NCBI GenBank assembly: GCA_015493575.1
Contig: WGCX01000048.1
Span: 1-33,912, forward strand
Direction: 5' to 3'
From: Desulfobacteraceae bacterium
GTDB taxonomy: Bacteria > Desulfobacterota > Desulfobacteria > Desulfobacterales > Desulfobacteraceae
Length of the DNA stretch: 33,912 bases
Shown here: positions 15,388 through 23,630 of the stretch, in pieces
How the letters are laid out: every line of letters begins with the position of its first letter
How positions within the stretch are numbered: position 1 is the first letter of the stretch
The notes under the pieces: generated by a model
The model's database searches: none
Told to the model about the DNA's origin: nothing
What the model saw: the letters and a program-made list of their open reading frames with translations, nothing else
Program-made: the position numbers and the translations under genes

Positions 15388-17814
15388 TTACGCCCCCAAA
15401 TTGGCCTTTGCCGCCCGTCTCAGTAATGGCATATCAAGCCCCCTCAGCTCGGCGCATAAAAGGACTTCATTTATTACATCAATTGTACTTGCGGGAATAT
15501 CATCAGCCCATTGATTACTTATTTTTTTAAATATCGACCCGATGTTTTTACCTTTTCTCGCCGCTTTACCGGCTTTTCTACCAAACTCATGCAGAGGACC
15601 TTCAAGGGAAAAGGCAAACAGGGATGACGTCCAGACAACACTTGCTGCTGTAAAGGTCTCAGGTGATGCCCCAAGGGCAATGCCCATGGTTCTTGCCTCC
15701 TCAGATGCTAAAGCCATTAAATATGCAAGGGATGAAAACCCTTCTGAATGATCAATACCTGCAAGGTAGTTTATACATACTGCATATACCCTGGCAAGGA
15801 TGTCTGCGATCTGAACGCCTATTGGATCTTTTGAAAAAATTGTTGTCACATTTGGAGCCGTAAAAAAATCACCGAGGTTTTCAAGATTTTTCTCAGGACC
15901 TGCAAGGGTTCCGATCATTTTGTTAGATTCAATGAAATCTTTGGGTTCCACAGCACCTGCAAGCGTATAGACTTCCACGTCTTCCCTTCCGGATTCAACA
16001 ATAATATTCTGAACAAGATGGTATGGAAGAACGTGATTTTTTTGGATAAATGCCCTTGCCGTTACAATTATTTTCACCGGCTGTTCCGAGACTTCCACGA
16101 TACTGCGGATATTTGACTCAAAATCATCGGGTTTCACTGCCACGATGATCTCACTTGCCTTTCTAAAGGCGCTGTGGGGATCAGAAGTCACAAAAACATT
16201 TTTTGGAAGTGTTTTTTCGGAAAATTCAGCCGGACCATGCCGTGTCTTTCCCATAATCTCAATTAAATCACGATCAGGATCAAATATTGTTATGCTTGCA
16301 TTATTGTATTTTTTATCCTCAAGAAAACGGTTCCCAATATGAAAAGCAAGTGCAAATCCCCATTTACCGGCACCTGCAATAACAAGATTCTGGTCGGCAG
16401 TGGGAGAGTAAAGTCTTCGATCTCCATGGGTTGCATAATAGTTAAGTGCTTTTTCATCTTTTACACCTGGAAGTCCTGTTTCATCCTTTGCAAAACGATT
16501 TACAATCCCCCGTTTTTTCAATAGCCCAAGCCCGTCCTTAATGATATCGTCAATGGTGTTTTCAACAATATAATCTTCGAAATCAGGGGGATGGCCAAAG
16601 GTTTTAACATGGTATTCTTCAATGGATTTCATCTCATGCTCAACAGCTTCTGCAAGATTTTTAATCTTGTTTTTCCTTGCACGGACAAGACCCCTTGCCA
16701 CAATCTGGATTGACATGATTTTTTTAGTATGTGCTATTTCTCTGATGGAGGCAAGGGCAGTAAACTCATCAAAATCGATCCCGCTTTTTTCATTTGCATA
16801 ATTTTCCTTAAGTTCACTTAAAAGCATAGGAGCAGGCAGAGAGATATATGCCCTGCCGTAAATGTTTTCAAGGGAACGCCAGAAAAATGATCCGGGATGG
16901 AAGGGGAACTTTAATAATGTCCTGAAAAACCCCATGCCTTTAATCCAGGTTAAGCCACCTTTGCCCGAGCACATCATTCTGTCTTCGGGAACGGCTGAAT
17001 AGGATATGGCAACAGGCTGAATGACAAGATCCCTGTCAGTATTAATTGCACCCTTTAACGTCACAAGACGCTTGGGATACCTGAGGCTTCCATCCCTTGT
17101 CCTTGCACCGCCTTTCCACGCCTCAAGAAATATTCCCTGCTGTTCGCCTGATCTTGACAAAGCACTGCAATAATTGTACAATGCTGCCATTTCAAATTTT
17201 GAAGCACCCTTTCTTATAACGACATATGAACCGGTCATCAGAAGCTTTGCAATGCTCTCCACCGCCATCATGTTCTGGCCTGCGGCAAAAACAGGAAGTC
17301 CCATTTTAAGATACTGCCATAGAAGATCAAGAACAAATTCATCAAGATGCGATGAATGATTGATAAGAAATACCACGCCGCATCCGTTTTTCATGTGATT
17401 TTTAAGTTGATCTGTATATTTTAATTCACGGCCATCGGAAGATGTGAATGGAAGATAAGGATTCTGATGTTTAAAAAGATGACCAAAAACAAGGGCAATG
17501 GCTGAAGCCACTTTTAAATGAGTTTCACGGTTGTAGCGTATTTTAATCTCATTTATTATACTTTCGATTTCCTGTTGTTCAATGGTTTCACCATCCCTCT
17601 GCAGCTGCTCCATGGTCAATTCAACGGCAAGCTGACTGATTTTGTCAGAATTTTCCCAGGCAGGAGGAAGATCCTTAAATTGTTCAGCATAGGATCTTCC
17701 TGCATCGCTTTTTGCAATACGTTCCGCAATGGCGATAAAATCGATACGATTCACCAGAGCGGCAATAATTTTTGCAAAAAATCTTTTATAAAACGGTTTG
17801 CGTTTTTTACTCAC
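15388..17814 (-). CDS. PlsB-type glycerol-3-phosphate acyltransferase fused to a GpsA-like dehydrogenase domain
   Basis: An 808-residue fusion. The N-terminal half is a glycerolipid acyltransferase: H153-x4-D158 in NHSSHLDEF, YVVIRKGA (197-204), E231 to G242 (FLEAWKGGARTRDG, block III) and VIQPVAISY (264-272). This pattern fits PlsB/DHAP acyltransferases. A linker (about 340-470) leads to a GpsA-like domain with GAGKWG (481-486), VAVKPDDF (558-565), IGVQI (665-669) and MGIALGASPETF. In GpsA, lysines in ATKG and in GGALKN are catalytic. Here the first aligns with Arg587 (VTARAF), and no lysine lies at the second. It could make acyl-G3P from DHAP in one polypeptide, or the second domain could be regulatory. 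The start is GTG at 17814, 17 nt after the permease stop, with a rather distant AAAGGA. Confidence 0.85.
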   Translation of the reverse strand: MSKKRKPFYKRFFAKIIAALVNRIDFIAIAERIAKSDAGRSYAEQFKDLPPAWENSDKISQLAVELTMEQLQRDGETIEQQEIESIINEIKIRYNRETHLKVASAIALVFGHLFKHQNPYLPFTSSDGRELKYTDQLKNHMKNGCGVVFLINHSSHLDEFVLDLLWQYLKMGLPVFAAGQNMMAVESIAKLLMTGSYVVIRKGASKFEMAALYNYCSALSRSGEQQGIFLEAWKGGARTRDGSLRYPKRLVTLKGAINTDRDLVIQPVAISYSAVPEDRMMCSGKGGLTWIKGMGFFRTLLKFPFHPGSFFWRSLENIYGRAYISLPAPMLLSELKENYANEKSGIDFDEFTALASIREIAHTKKIMSIQIVARGLVRARKNKIKNLAEAVEHEMKSIEEYHVKTFGHPPDFEDYIVENTIDDIIKDGLGLLKKRGIVNRFAKDETGLPGVKDEKALNYYATHGDRRLYSPTADQNLVIAGAGKWGFALAFHIGNRFLEDKKYNNASITIFDPDRDLIEIMGKTRHGPAEFSEKTLPKNVFVTSDPHSAFRKASEIIVAVKPDDFESNIRSIVEVSEQPVKIIVTARAFIQKNHVLPYHLVQNIIVESGREDVEVYTLAGAVEPKDFIESNKMIGTLAGPEKNLENLGDFFTAPNVTTIFSKDPIGVQIADILARVYAVCINYLAGIDHSEGFSSLAYLMALASEEARTMGIALGASPETFTAASVVWTSSLFAFSLEGPLHEFGRKAGKAARKGKNIGSIFKKISNQWADDIPASTIDVINEVLLCAELRGLDMPLLRRAAKANLGA

Positions 17815-17831
17815 AGATACAAATTTTCCTT

Positions 17832-18533
17832 TTATGCTGCCATGGCTTCAGGATTCAAATGAGCTGTAATTTTCTTTTCTATTTTTTTAAAAACAAAAAG
17901 AAGTCCGTAAACAAGAACAAGATAAATTACAGCAGCAGTGATGAAAATCTCGTAAAATGCGAATGTCCTTGAAGCAATTAGTCTGGCAACACCTGTGATA
18001 TCCATGAGGGTTATTATTGAAACAAGGGAAGTTGCCTGGAGCAGAAAAACCACCTCATTTGTATAGGCAGGCCACGCTATTCTCAGGGCAGCCGGCATGA
18101 TTATTCTCCTGTAGAGGAGGAAACCTGACATCCCGCAGGCCCTTGCCGCCTCTATTTCACCAAAATCAACACCTTCAATACCTCCCCTTAAAATTTCAGC
18201 ACTGTAGGCGGCCGTATTTAAAGCAAGGGAAAGAACAGCACAGAAAAAAGGTTTCCTGAACAGATACCATAACCCCACATGGCTTAAAGCACTCTGAAAC
18301 TGGCCGCTCCCATAGTAGATTATAAAAATCTGAACCAGAAGCGGGGTCCCCCTGAAATAAAAGATAAACCATTTCACAGGCATCCGTATGAAATTGTTTT
18401 TTGACACACTCATTATTGACAGAAAAAGAGCCATGACAAAACCTGCTGCGACACTGATGGCTGTAATTTCCAACGTTATGACCGTCCCGTCAAGCAGCTT
18501 TGGTATATTATTGGTAATAACGGAAATATCCAT
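17832..18533 (-). CDS. Basic amino-acid ABC transporter permease, HisM-like
   Basis: A 233-residue inner-membrane permease of the polar amino-acid (His/Glu/Gln/Arg/opine) family. The N terminus TNNIPKLLDGTVITLEIT, the FRGTPLLVQIFIIYYG segment and the EAA loop GEIEAARACGMSGFLLYRRIIMP are hallmarks. There are about five hydrophobic segments. The start lies 3 nt after the upstream permease stop with GGAGG 9 nt away. It would form a heterodimer with the 18537-19226 permease. The substrate is probably a basic amino acid because the ATPase is HisP-like. Confidence 0.9.
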   Translation of the reverse strand: MDISVITNNIPKLLDGTVITLEITAISVAAGFVMALFLSIMSVSKNNFIRMPVKWFIFYFRGTPLLVQIFIIYYGSGQFQSALSHVGLWYLFRKPFFCAVLSLALNTAAYSAEILRGGIEGVDFGEIEAARACGMSGFLLYRRIIMPAALRIAWPAYTNEVVFLLQATSLVSIITLMDITGVARLIASRTFAFYEIFITAAVIYLVLVYGLLFVFKKIEKKITAHLNPEAMAA

Positions 18534-18536
18534 TTC

Positions 18537-19226
18537 TTATTCCCTCCTTATGCCGCGGCTGGCTCTTTTTTCCGCCCATTGCTGAAAACCTATGGATAAA
18601 ATGGTAATTAAAAGATAAATCAAAGAAGCTGCAAAATAGCATGAAAAAGGCTTGTGGGTGCTTCTTGCCGCAATACCTGCGTTCATGAGAAGCTCGGGAA
18701 GCTGGATAACGGAAATAAGAGCGGTTGCCTTGATCAGGACCATCCAGACATTACTTAAGCCCGGGATGGCAAATCTCCACATCTGGGGAAGCAGTATCCT
18801 CCTGAATGAAAGAACCGCACTCATACCGCATGCACGCGCAGCCTCCATCTGACCCCTTGGTACGGCAAGAAATGCTCCGCGGTAGACCTCCGTTGTAAAT
18901 GCACCATATATAAAACCAAGTGTAAGAATTCCGGCAAACATGGGATCCAGGTTAACATAAATGTTTTTACCGAAAAAAGCTGCAATATCCTGAATCAATG
19001 TAGGAGCGCCATAGTAAACAAGAAGAATTGATACAAGTTCGGGAACTCCCCTCATTACAGTGGTATAGGTTTCTGCAAGCACCGCAAGTGTCTTAATTTT
19101 AGACAGCTTGAAAAGTGATCCGACAAGTCCTAATAACAGAGCAATAATCAATGCTCCAATTCCCACAACAATGGTGAGTTTTGCCCCTTTAACGAGAAGA
19201 AAACCATAGCCCTGAAGATCAAACAT
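18537..19226 (-). CDS. Basic amino-acid ABC transporter permease, HisQ-like
   Basis: A 229-residue inner-membrane permease of the same family. GYGFLLVKGAKLTIVVGIG at the N terminus, TVMRGVPELVSILLVYYG and the EAA loop GQMEAARACGMSAVLSFRRILLP are typical of HisQ/ArtQ. It is followed almost without spacing by the HisM-like gene. It is separated from the binding-protein gene by 179 nt that hold a large nested fold-back (19276-19395), consistent with lower expression of the membrane parts than of the binding protein. Confidence 0.9.
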   Translation of the reverse strand: MFDLQGYGFLLVKGAKLTIVVGIGALIIALLLGLVGSLFKLSKIKTLAVLAETYTTVMRGVPELVSILLVYYGAPTLIQDIAAFFGKNIYVNLDPMFAGILTLGFIYGAFTTEVYRGAFLAVPRGQMEAARACGMSAVLSFRRILLPQMWRFAIPGLSNVWMVLIKATALISVIQLPELLMNAGIAARSTHKPFSCYFAASLIYLLITILSIGFQQWAEKRASRGIRRE

Positions 19227-19275
19227 TGTTGTATTCCCCTTAAAAAAACAATCAATTACAAAAAACGACTATAAA

Positions 19276-19395
19276 AAAAATTGAAGAATCTTCCATTGGA
19301 TACTGCCCTGTCCGGCAAAAAGACCCATTGTAAAAGTCCGATTTTACAATAATTATAAAAAACGGGCAGCAGAAACAGAAAATTCTTCAATTTTT
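19276..19395 (-). other. Nested 120-nt fold-back between binding-protein and permease genes
   Basis: Three concentric inverted repeats share one centre: AAAAATTGAAGAAT/ATTCTTCAATTTTT (14 bp, 19276-19289 and 19382-19395), CTGCCC/GGGCAG (19303-19308 and 19364-19369) and ATTGTAAAA/TTTTACAAT (9 bp, 19327-19335 and 19342-19350). On the transcribed (minus) strand the outer stem ends in a run of eight U residues, as in an attenuator or leaky terminator. Such structures after solute-binding-protein genes are known to raise binding-protein mRNA relative to permease mRNA. A mobile MITE-like origin is an alternative. Confidence 0.65.
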
Positions 19396-19405
19396 AAAAA
19401 TTTAT

Positions 19406-20191
19406 CTAATCACCATAAACATCAAAATCAAAATACTTTGCATTGATTTTTTTGTATGTACCATTGGCGCGGATTTTATCTATTGCAGTGTTAAAAAGAT
19501 TTATAAGTGCTGTATCACCCTTTCTGACAGCAATTCCTATACCTTCACCAAACCACTTGGGGTCATTGAACCCGGGTCCGACAAATTCAAAATCTTTTCC
19601 CATTGGTTTACTTAGGAATCCACCGTTGAGCACAACGGAATCAGCAACTACAAGATCAACCCTGCCGGCAACAAGGTCAAGATTAGCCTCATCCTGGGTT
19701 GTGTAGGATTTTATTGTTGCAACTTTGCCAAATTCATCGTTTGCAAAATTAGCAGCTACGGTTCCCCTCTGTACACCTATGATTTTACCCTTAAGCCCTG
19801 CCTTTGTAATTTTAAAATGAGAACCTTTCTTGGCAACAAATCTTGCAGGTGTACTGTAATACTTATGTGTAAAACTGACTTTTTTCTTCCGTTCAGCGGT
19901 GATGGACATGGACGCTATGATGCAGTCAAATTTTTTCGCAATAAGTCCCGGGATAAGACCGTCCCAGTCCTGAACAACAAATTTATATTTGACACCTGCA
20001 GATTTACACAAAGCTTTTGCAATATCGATATCAAAACCCTGAACCTTGCCGTTTTTATCAACATAATTAAACGGAGGATATGCGCCCTCCGTTCCAATGC
20101 GGATCATCTTTATTTTACTACCGGCAAATGCAGTGGTTGTTCCTGCGATGGTAAGACATAATACGATTGCAAACAAAATTAATTTTTTCAT
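19406..20191 (-). CDS. Periplasmic amino-acid-binding protein (HisJ/ArtJ-like)
   Basis: A 261-residue family-3 solute-binding protein. The signal peptide is MKKLILFAIVLCLTIAGTTTAFA with cleavage near residue 23. The mature part has IRIGTEGAYPPFNYVDKNGKVQGFDIDIAKAL, the family's ligand-binding start. It is followed by WDGLIPGLIAKKFDCIIASMSITAERKK (the Ser and Arg residues that contact the amino-acid backbone), then GVQRGTVAANF. GGAG lies 6 nt from the ATG. The gene lies between the HisP-like ATPase gene and the two permease genes. Lysine, arginine, ornithine or histidine is the likely ligand, and arginine would fit the agmatine theme nearby. Confidence 0.9.
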   Translation of the reverse strand: MKKLILFAIVLCLTIAGTTTAFAGSKIKMIRIGTEGAYPPFNYVDKNGKVQGFDIDIAKALCKSAGVKYKFVVQDWDGLIPGLIAKKFDCIIASMSITAERKKKVSFTHKYYSTPARFVAKKGSHFKITKAGLKGKIIGVQRGTVAANFANDEFGKVATIKSYTTQDEANLDLVAGRVDLVVADSVVLNGGFLSKPMGKDFEFVGPGFNDPKWFGEGIGIAVRKGDTALINLFNTAIDKIRANGTYKKINAKYFDFDVYGD

Positions 20192-20244
20192 TTTTTTCTC
20201 CGTTTTTAAAAAATAGTTAAAAAAGCATCATTTAAGTTAATAAC

Positions 20245-20290
20245 TGCCATGAGGCAAATCTTAACAGCGTTACAGCTGTCTCACAACAAA
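20245..20290 (-). repeat. Dispersed hairpin repeat, copy 2 (ATPase / binding-protein gap)
   Basis: Read on the minus strand it begins TTGTTGTGAGAC, carries AGCTGTAACGCTGTT in the middle and ends GATTTGCCTCATGGCAGTTA, matching the family consensus at both ends. It sits just after the ATPase stop codon (20313) in the direction of transcription. The stem is less perfect than in copy 1. Confidence 0.6.
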
Positions 20291-20312
20291 TGTAAAACCT
20301 TTAAAAAAAGTA

Positions 20313-21089
20313 TCAGATAAGATTGGATAAAAATTGCCTGCATCTTTCAGAATCAGGGCTGTCAAATATATAATCCGGCGGACCCTCGGCTTCAATTACC
20401 CCCTTATCAAGAAAAATGATTTTAGATGACACCTCCCTTGCAAAACCCATTTCATGGGTGGCAACAATCATTGTACGGCCCTCCTTCACAAGATTCTGCA
20501 TAACCCTTAAAACCTCACCCACAAGTTCAGGATCAAGTGCAGAGGTTGGCTCATCAAAAAGCAGGACATCGGGGTCCATGGCAAGGGCACGGGCTATGGC
20601 TGCTCTCTGCTGCTGACCGCCTGAAAGCTGTGCCGGAAAATAGTGGGATCTATCGGCAATACCAACCTTTTCAAGCAGTTCCATTGCATATTCTTTCGAC
20701 TCTTTTTTAGGTCTTTTAAGAACATGCACAGGAGCTTCCATGATATTTTCAAGAATAGTCATATGCGACCATAAATTAAAATGCTGGAACACCATTCCGA
20801 GCTTTGTCCGGATCCTGTCCACCTGTTTTTTATCGGAAGGCACAATTTTACCACGACGGTTTTTTATCATCTTAAGATACTCTCCACCCACATGGATTTC
20901 ACCTGCCGTCGGGATTTCAAGCAGATTCATGCACCTTAAAAAAGTACTTTTCCCGGACCCGCTTGAACCGATCAGGGTTATAACATCACCTTCATGGGCT
21001 TCCATCGATATTCCCTTTAACACTTCAAGTTTGCCAAAATTTTTATAAAGATCTTTCACAATCAAAGCATCCGGGGCTGTTTTGCTCAA
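20313..21089 (-). CDS. hisP: Basic amino-acid ABC transporter ATPase
   Basis: A 258-residue ATPase closely resembling HisP. It has Walker A GSSGSGKST (41-49), the HisP-typical insert GEYLKMIKNRRGKIVPSDKKQ, VFQHFNLWSHMT, signature LSGGQQQRAAIARALAMDPD, Walker B LLFDEPTSALDPELVGEVLR and H-loop THEMGF. The start is TTG at 21089 with AGGTGA 5 nt upstream; the nearby ATG is followed at once by a stop. It would energise uptake of histidine, lysine, arginine or ornithine together with the downstream binding protein and permeases. A GC-rich hairpin (21118-21139) lies in its leader. Confidence 0.9.
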   Translation of the reverse strand: MSKTAPDALIVKDLYKNFGKLEVLKGISMEAHEGDVITLIGSSGSGKSTFLRCMNLLEIPTAGEIHVGGEYLKMIKNRRGKIVPSDKKQVDRIRTKLGMVFQHFNLWSHMTILENIMEAPVHVLKRPKKESKEYAMELLEKVGIADRSHYFPAQLSGGQQQRAAIARALAMDPDVLLFDEPTSALDPELVGEVLRVMQNLVKEGRTMIVATHEMGFAREVSSKIIFLDKGVIEAEGPPDYIFDSPDSERCRQFLSNLI

Positions 21090-21117
21090 TATTCACCTCA
21101 TATGATAAAAAATTACA

Positions 21118-21139
21118 CCTGCAGGAAAAATCCCGCAGG
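21118..21139 (-). other. Leader hairpin upstream of hisP-like gene
   Basis: CCTGC-a-GGA and TCC-c-GCAGG pair across an AAAA loop (8 bp with one mismatch), 29 nt upstream of the TTG start. It could modulate translation. The remainder of the 21090-21412 gap holds a near-miss sigma-54 motif (21211-21227, wrong spacing) and the repeat at 21368. I see no gene in it. Confidence 0.35.
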
Positions 21140-21367
21140 AAACAGAAATAATTCTCACCTGGCATGAAACAATCAAGATAAAAAGCCCTTAAACCGTTAA
21201 ACAGGTAATATGCAAAAAATAATGCCACAGTTTCTCACATACCCTGAAACACTTTTTATGATAATTGCTCCTGAAATTGAAAAATACAGTAGCAGGTAAA
21301 TTCCCCCAAATCAAGTTTTTTATATGAAACTACTTCAAAGTACCTTTAAGAATATGAGTTTCTATAT

Positions 21368-21416
21368 TTGTTGAGAGGCAGTCTGAGAGTCTCCAGATCC
21401 GCCTCATGGCGGTTAT
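21368..21416 (+). repeat. Dispersed hairpin repeat, copy 3 (overlaps the PIN gene stop)
   Basis: It starts TTGTTGAGAGGC, has TCTG/CAGA and GAGGC/GCCTC stems, and ends GCCTCATGGCGGTTA. The final TTA on this strand is the TAA stop of the PIN-domain gene on the other strand. It is closest in sequence to the copy at 27305-27353, which in the same way supplies the stop codon of rel. Confidence 0.65.
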
Positions 21417-21877
21417 AAGAAAAACTGTGTTGATATCTCAGATAATTTCTCAATATTTCCAAATTGTTTTACTTTACGATAATGCTTTATGTCATTTGTA
21501 ACGAAAACTGCCCCGTTAAAAATAGCGAGGGCATGATATAGTGAATCACTCAACTCAGGAAAACCACTTTTTTTATGTCCTGTTCTGGCTATTTCAATTG
21601 CTTTCATGCGCACCTTACAATTTGGAACGACAATTTTAATCACATCTTCTTTGGCAAGATGCTCAATATAACCTAAATGTTTCTGGATAACTTCAGTGTC
21701 ATTTAAATTTCCGCACAATACCTCTGTAATTTCATCGAGTAATAAACTTGGGACAAAAATTTGGCTTTGTTTTATTATTGCACTCTTTATGAGCTGGTGG
21801 GATACATATGCAAAGTGACGATCAAATATGTATTCCAGAAAAACATTCGCATCCAGTACAAACTTCTTACTTCCCAT
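21413..21877 (-). CDS. PIN-domain toxin (putative ribonuclease)
   Basis: A 154-residue PIN-domain protein, predicted to be the RNA-cleaving toxin of a type II pair. The acidic metal-binding residues are visible: Asp9 (FVLDANVFLEY), Glu49 (LLLDEITEVL), Asp111 (LSDSLYHALA) and Asp129 (VFVTNDIKHY). All four are intact, so it should be active. It overlaps the 3' end of the Phd-like antitoxin gene by 11 nt and has no strong ribosome site of its own, so it is probably translationally coupled. The family is VapC-like in the broad sense but pairs here with a Phd/YefM antitoxin. The C-terminal stop lies inside a dispersed repeat. Confidence 0.85.
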   Translation of the reverse strand: MGSKKFVLDANVFLEYIFDRHFAYVSHQLIKSAIIKQSQIFVPSLLLDEITEVLCGNLNDTEVIQKHLGYIEHLAKEDVIKIVVPNCKVRMKAIEIARTGHKKSGFPELSDSLYHALAIFNGAVFVTNDIKHYRKVKQFGNIEKLSEISTQFFL

Positions 21878-22160
21878 ATTTTTTGCCTGCCTGTACTCTT
21901 TTTCCTTCTCTCATTGACCGCAAAATATCTGTTGGGTCATCATTAGATGACACTACAGGTAAAGCTTCCATTTCATCTAATAGTGCTAACTGAGCAGGCG
22001 ATAGAGTGTTATTTGTTAAGTTCTCACTTTCAAGTGGAATAATTTTAGCGAGAGATTTTCCCTTCCTTTGAATTGTAATAATATCTTTTTTATGAAAAAC
22101 CTCATCAAGTATAGTTCCAAGTTGCCTCCGTACTGATGTAACATCAATTATTCTTTCCAT
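21867..22160 (-). CDS. Phd/YefM-family antitoxin
   Basis: A 97-residue protein. The N-terminal Phd fold (IIDVTSVRRQLGTILDEVFHKKDIITIQRKGKSLAKIIPLE) would bind the operator, and the polar C-terminal half would wrap the PIN toxin. GGGGG lies 7 nt before the ATG. It is the first gene of the pair, with a promoter and inverted repeat directly upstream that suit autorepression. Confidence 0.85.
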   Translation of the reverse strand: MERIIDVTSVRRQLGTILDEVFHKKDIITIQRKGKSLAKIIPLESENLTNNTLSPAQLALLDEMEALPVVSSNDDPTDILRSMREGKRVQAGKKYGK

Positions 22161-22184
22161 AGTATTGCCCCCTTAACCATATTG

Positions 22185-22225
22185 ACTATATGAGTTAACA
22201 TAGTTCTCAAATCAAAAAATGTCAA
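22185..22225 (-). promoter_or_regulatory. Promoter and candidate operator of the Phd-PIN pair
   Basis: On the minus strand TTGACA (22220-22225) and TATGTT (22197-22202) are separated by 17 nt. An inverted repeat ACTAT-N10-ATAGT (22185-22189 and 22200-22204) overlaps the -10 box. This is the usual layout for autorepression by a toxin-antitoxin complex. Confidence 0.45.
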
Positions 22226-22290
22226 ATATGTTTTCATTAACAAGAGGTTGATTCCTTAGGGAACTGTAAGAAAATAATATTCGTATATTG

Positions 22291-22390
22291 TGCAGTATTT
22301 TTGTTCGTTTTCAAGGCGTGATGACAGGTGCATAGTCGAACTATGTGCCTGTTATCACTTAAAGCCCGGAAGCTGCTTGAAATATGTGCA
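22291..22390. repeat. REP-like palindrome between the toxin-antitoxin pair and ispG
   Basis: The core GTGATGACAGGTGCATAG (22318-22335) pairs with CTATGTGCCTGTTATCAC (22341-22358) across TCGAA, with three mismatches that are mostly G.U-type. A weaker outer pairing runs from TGCA at 22291 to TGCA at 22386. It lies in the 373-nt gap before ispG, which has no other gene that I can see. It looks like an intergenic repetitive element rather than a terminator, as it lacks a T-run. Confidence 0.5.
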
Positions 22391-22533
22391 GAAAAGAGCT
22401 AAATAAACAGGCTCATATTATTAACTTGAATATTCAATGATTACTGTGGTATTTCTTTTTTTAAAACTTAAAATAGATTTGTAACCTTAATTCGCCCATG
22501 GCTGTTATTGAATATTTTTAGGATAAATAAAGC

Positions 22534-23598
22534 ATGCCGCTGTTAAAACCAAGAAAGAAAACCCGTGAAATAAGTGTAGGGAATGTTAAAATAGGGGGAA
22601 ATGCCCCTGTTGCAGTCCAGTCAATGATAACTGCCTTTACAGAAGATTCAAAGGCCGCCATTGCACAGATTAAGGAGCTTTCCGCCGCAGGATGTGAAAT
22701 TGTCAGAGTGGCTGTGCCAGGCATGGATGCGGCACATTCCATAAAGAAAATAAAAAAAGAAATTAATATCCCTTTGATTGCAGATATTCATTTTGATTAT
22801 AAGCTTGCCATTGCTTCTGCTGAAGCCGGGGCTGACGGTCTCAGAATAAATCCCGGCAATATCGGAGAAAAAAAGAAAATTAAAGCTGTTGCTGACTGCG
22901 CAAGGGACAGAGGTATTCCCATAAGAATAGGAGTCAATGCAGGATCACTTGACAAAACCATTGCAGAAAAAATGGGTGCAACTCCCCAAGCCATGGTGAA
23001 AAGCGGAATGAATAATATCCGTTTACTTGAAGATCTTGATTTCCATAATATCAAAATCTCACTTAAAGCATCGGATGTTGAAAGAACCGTTGAAGCCTAC
23101 AGGCTGATGTCATCAAAAACCGATATTCCCCTTCACCTTGGAGTCACGGAAGCAGGCGGTATTTACAGCGGCATTGCAAAATCATCCATTGGCATGGGCA
23201 TGCTCCTTGCCGAAGGCATAGGAGATACCATGAGAGTCTCCTTAACAAGAAACCCCGTTGAAGAGGTGAGAGCCGCATGGGAAATTTTAAGGGCTCTTAA
23301 AATCAGGAAGAGGGGTCCTGAACTTATCTCATGTCCCACCTGCGGAAGATGCAGGATAGATCTCTTCACCATTGCAGAACAGGTGGAAAAAGCGCTTTTG
23401 ACATGCAGTGCAACAATAAAAGTTGCCGTAATGGGATGTATTGTAAATGGACCCGGAGAGGCAAAGGAAGCCGATATAGGAATAGCCGGGGGAGATGGAA
23501 TGGGAATTCTCTTTAAAAAAGGCAAATTTATAAAAAAAGTTAAACAGGACATGCTTGTGGATGTGCTGCTGAATGAAATAAAAACAATGACAGAATAA
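22534..23598 (+). CDS. ispG: 4-hydroxy-3-methylbut-2-en-1-yl diphosphate synthase
   Basis: The penultimate enzyme of the MEP isoprenoid pathway, reducing methylerythritol cyclodiphosphate with a [4Fe-4S] cluster and ferredoxin or flavodoxin. The 354-residue protein has the usual bacterial size. The N-terminal TIM barrel shows VAVQSM (26-31), LIADIHFDYKLA (81-92) and GLRINPGNIG (102-111). The cluster ligands are Cys267 and Cys270 (SCPTCGR) and Cys302 (GCIVNGPGEA), with the following Glu309. AGGA lies about 10 nt upstream of the ATG. It heads a tight operon with proS (32-nt gap) and rel. Confidence 0.96.
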   Translation: MPLLKPRKKTREISVGNVKIGGNAPVAVQSMITAFTEDSKAAIAQIKELSAAGCEIVRVAVPGMDAAHSIKKIKKEINIPLIADIHFDYKLAIASAEAGADGLRINPGNIGEKKKIKAVADCARDRGIPIRIGVNAGSLDKTIAEKMGATPQAMVKSGMNNIRLLEDLDFHNIKISLKASDVERTVEAYRLMSSKTDIPLHLGVTEAGGIYSGIAKSSIGMGMLLAEGIGDTMRVSLTRNPVEEVRAAWEILRALKIRKRGPELISCPTCGRCRIDLFTIAEQVEKALLTCSATIKVAVMGCIVNGPGEAKEADIGIAGGDGMGILFKKGKFIKKVKQDMLVDVLLNEIKTMTE

Positions 23599-23630
23599 AT
23601 ATTATAATGGACTCAAAGGAATAAAATCAA

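Noticed and set aside
21211-21227. Sigma-54-like site upstream of the hisP-like gene on the minus strand (TGGCA ... TTGCA)
   Set aside because: GG and GC are separated by 11 nt instead of the strictly required 10, so it is unlikely to work.
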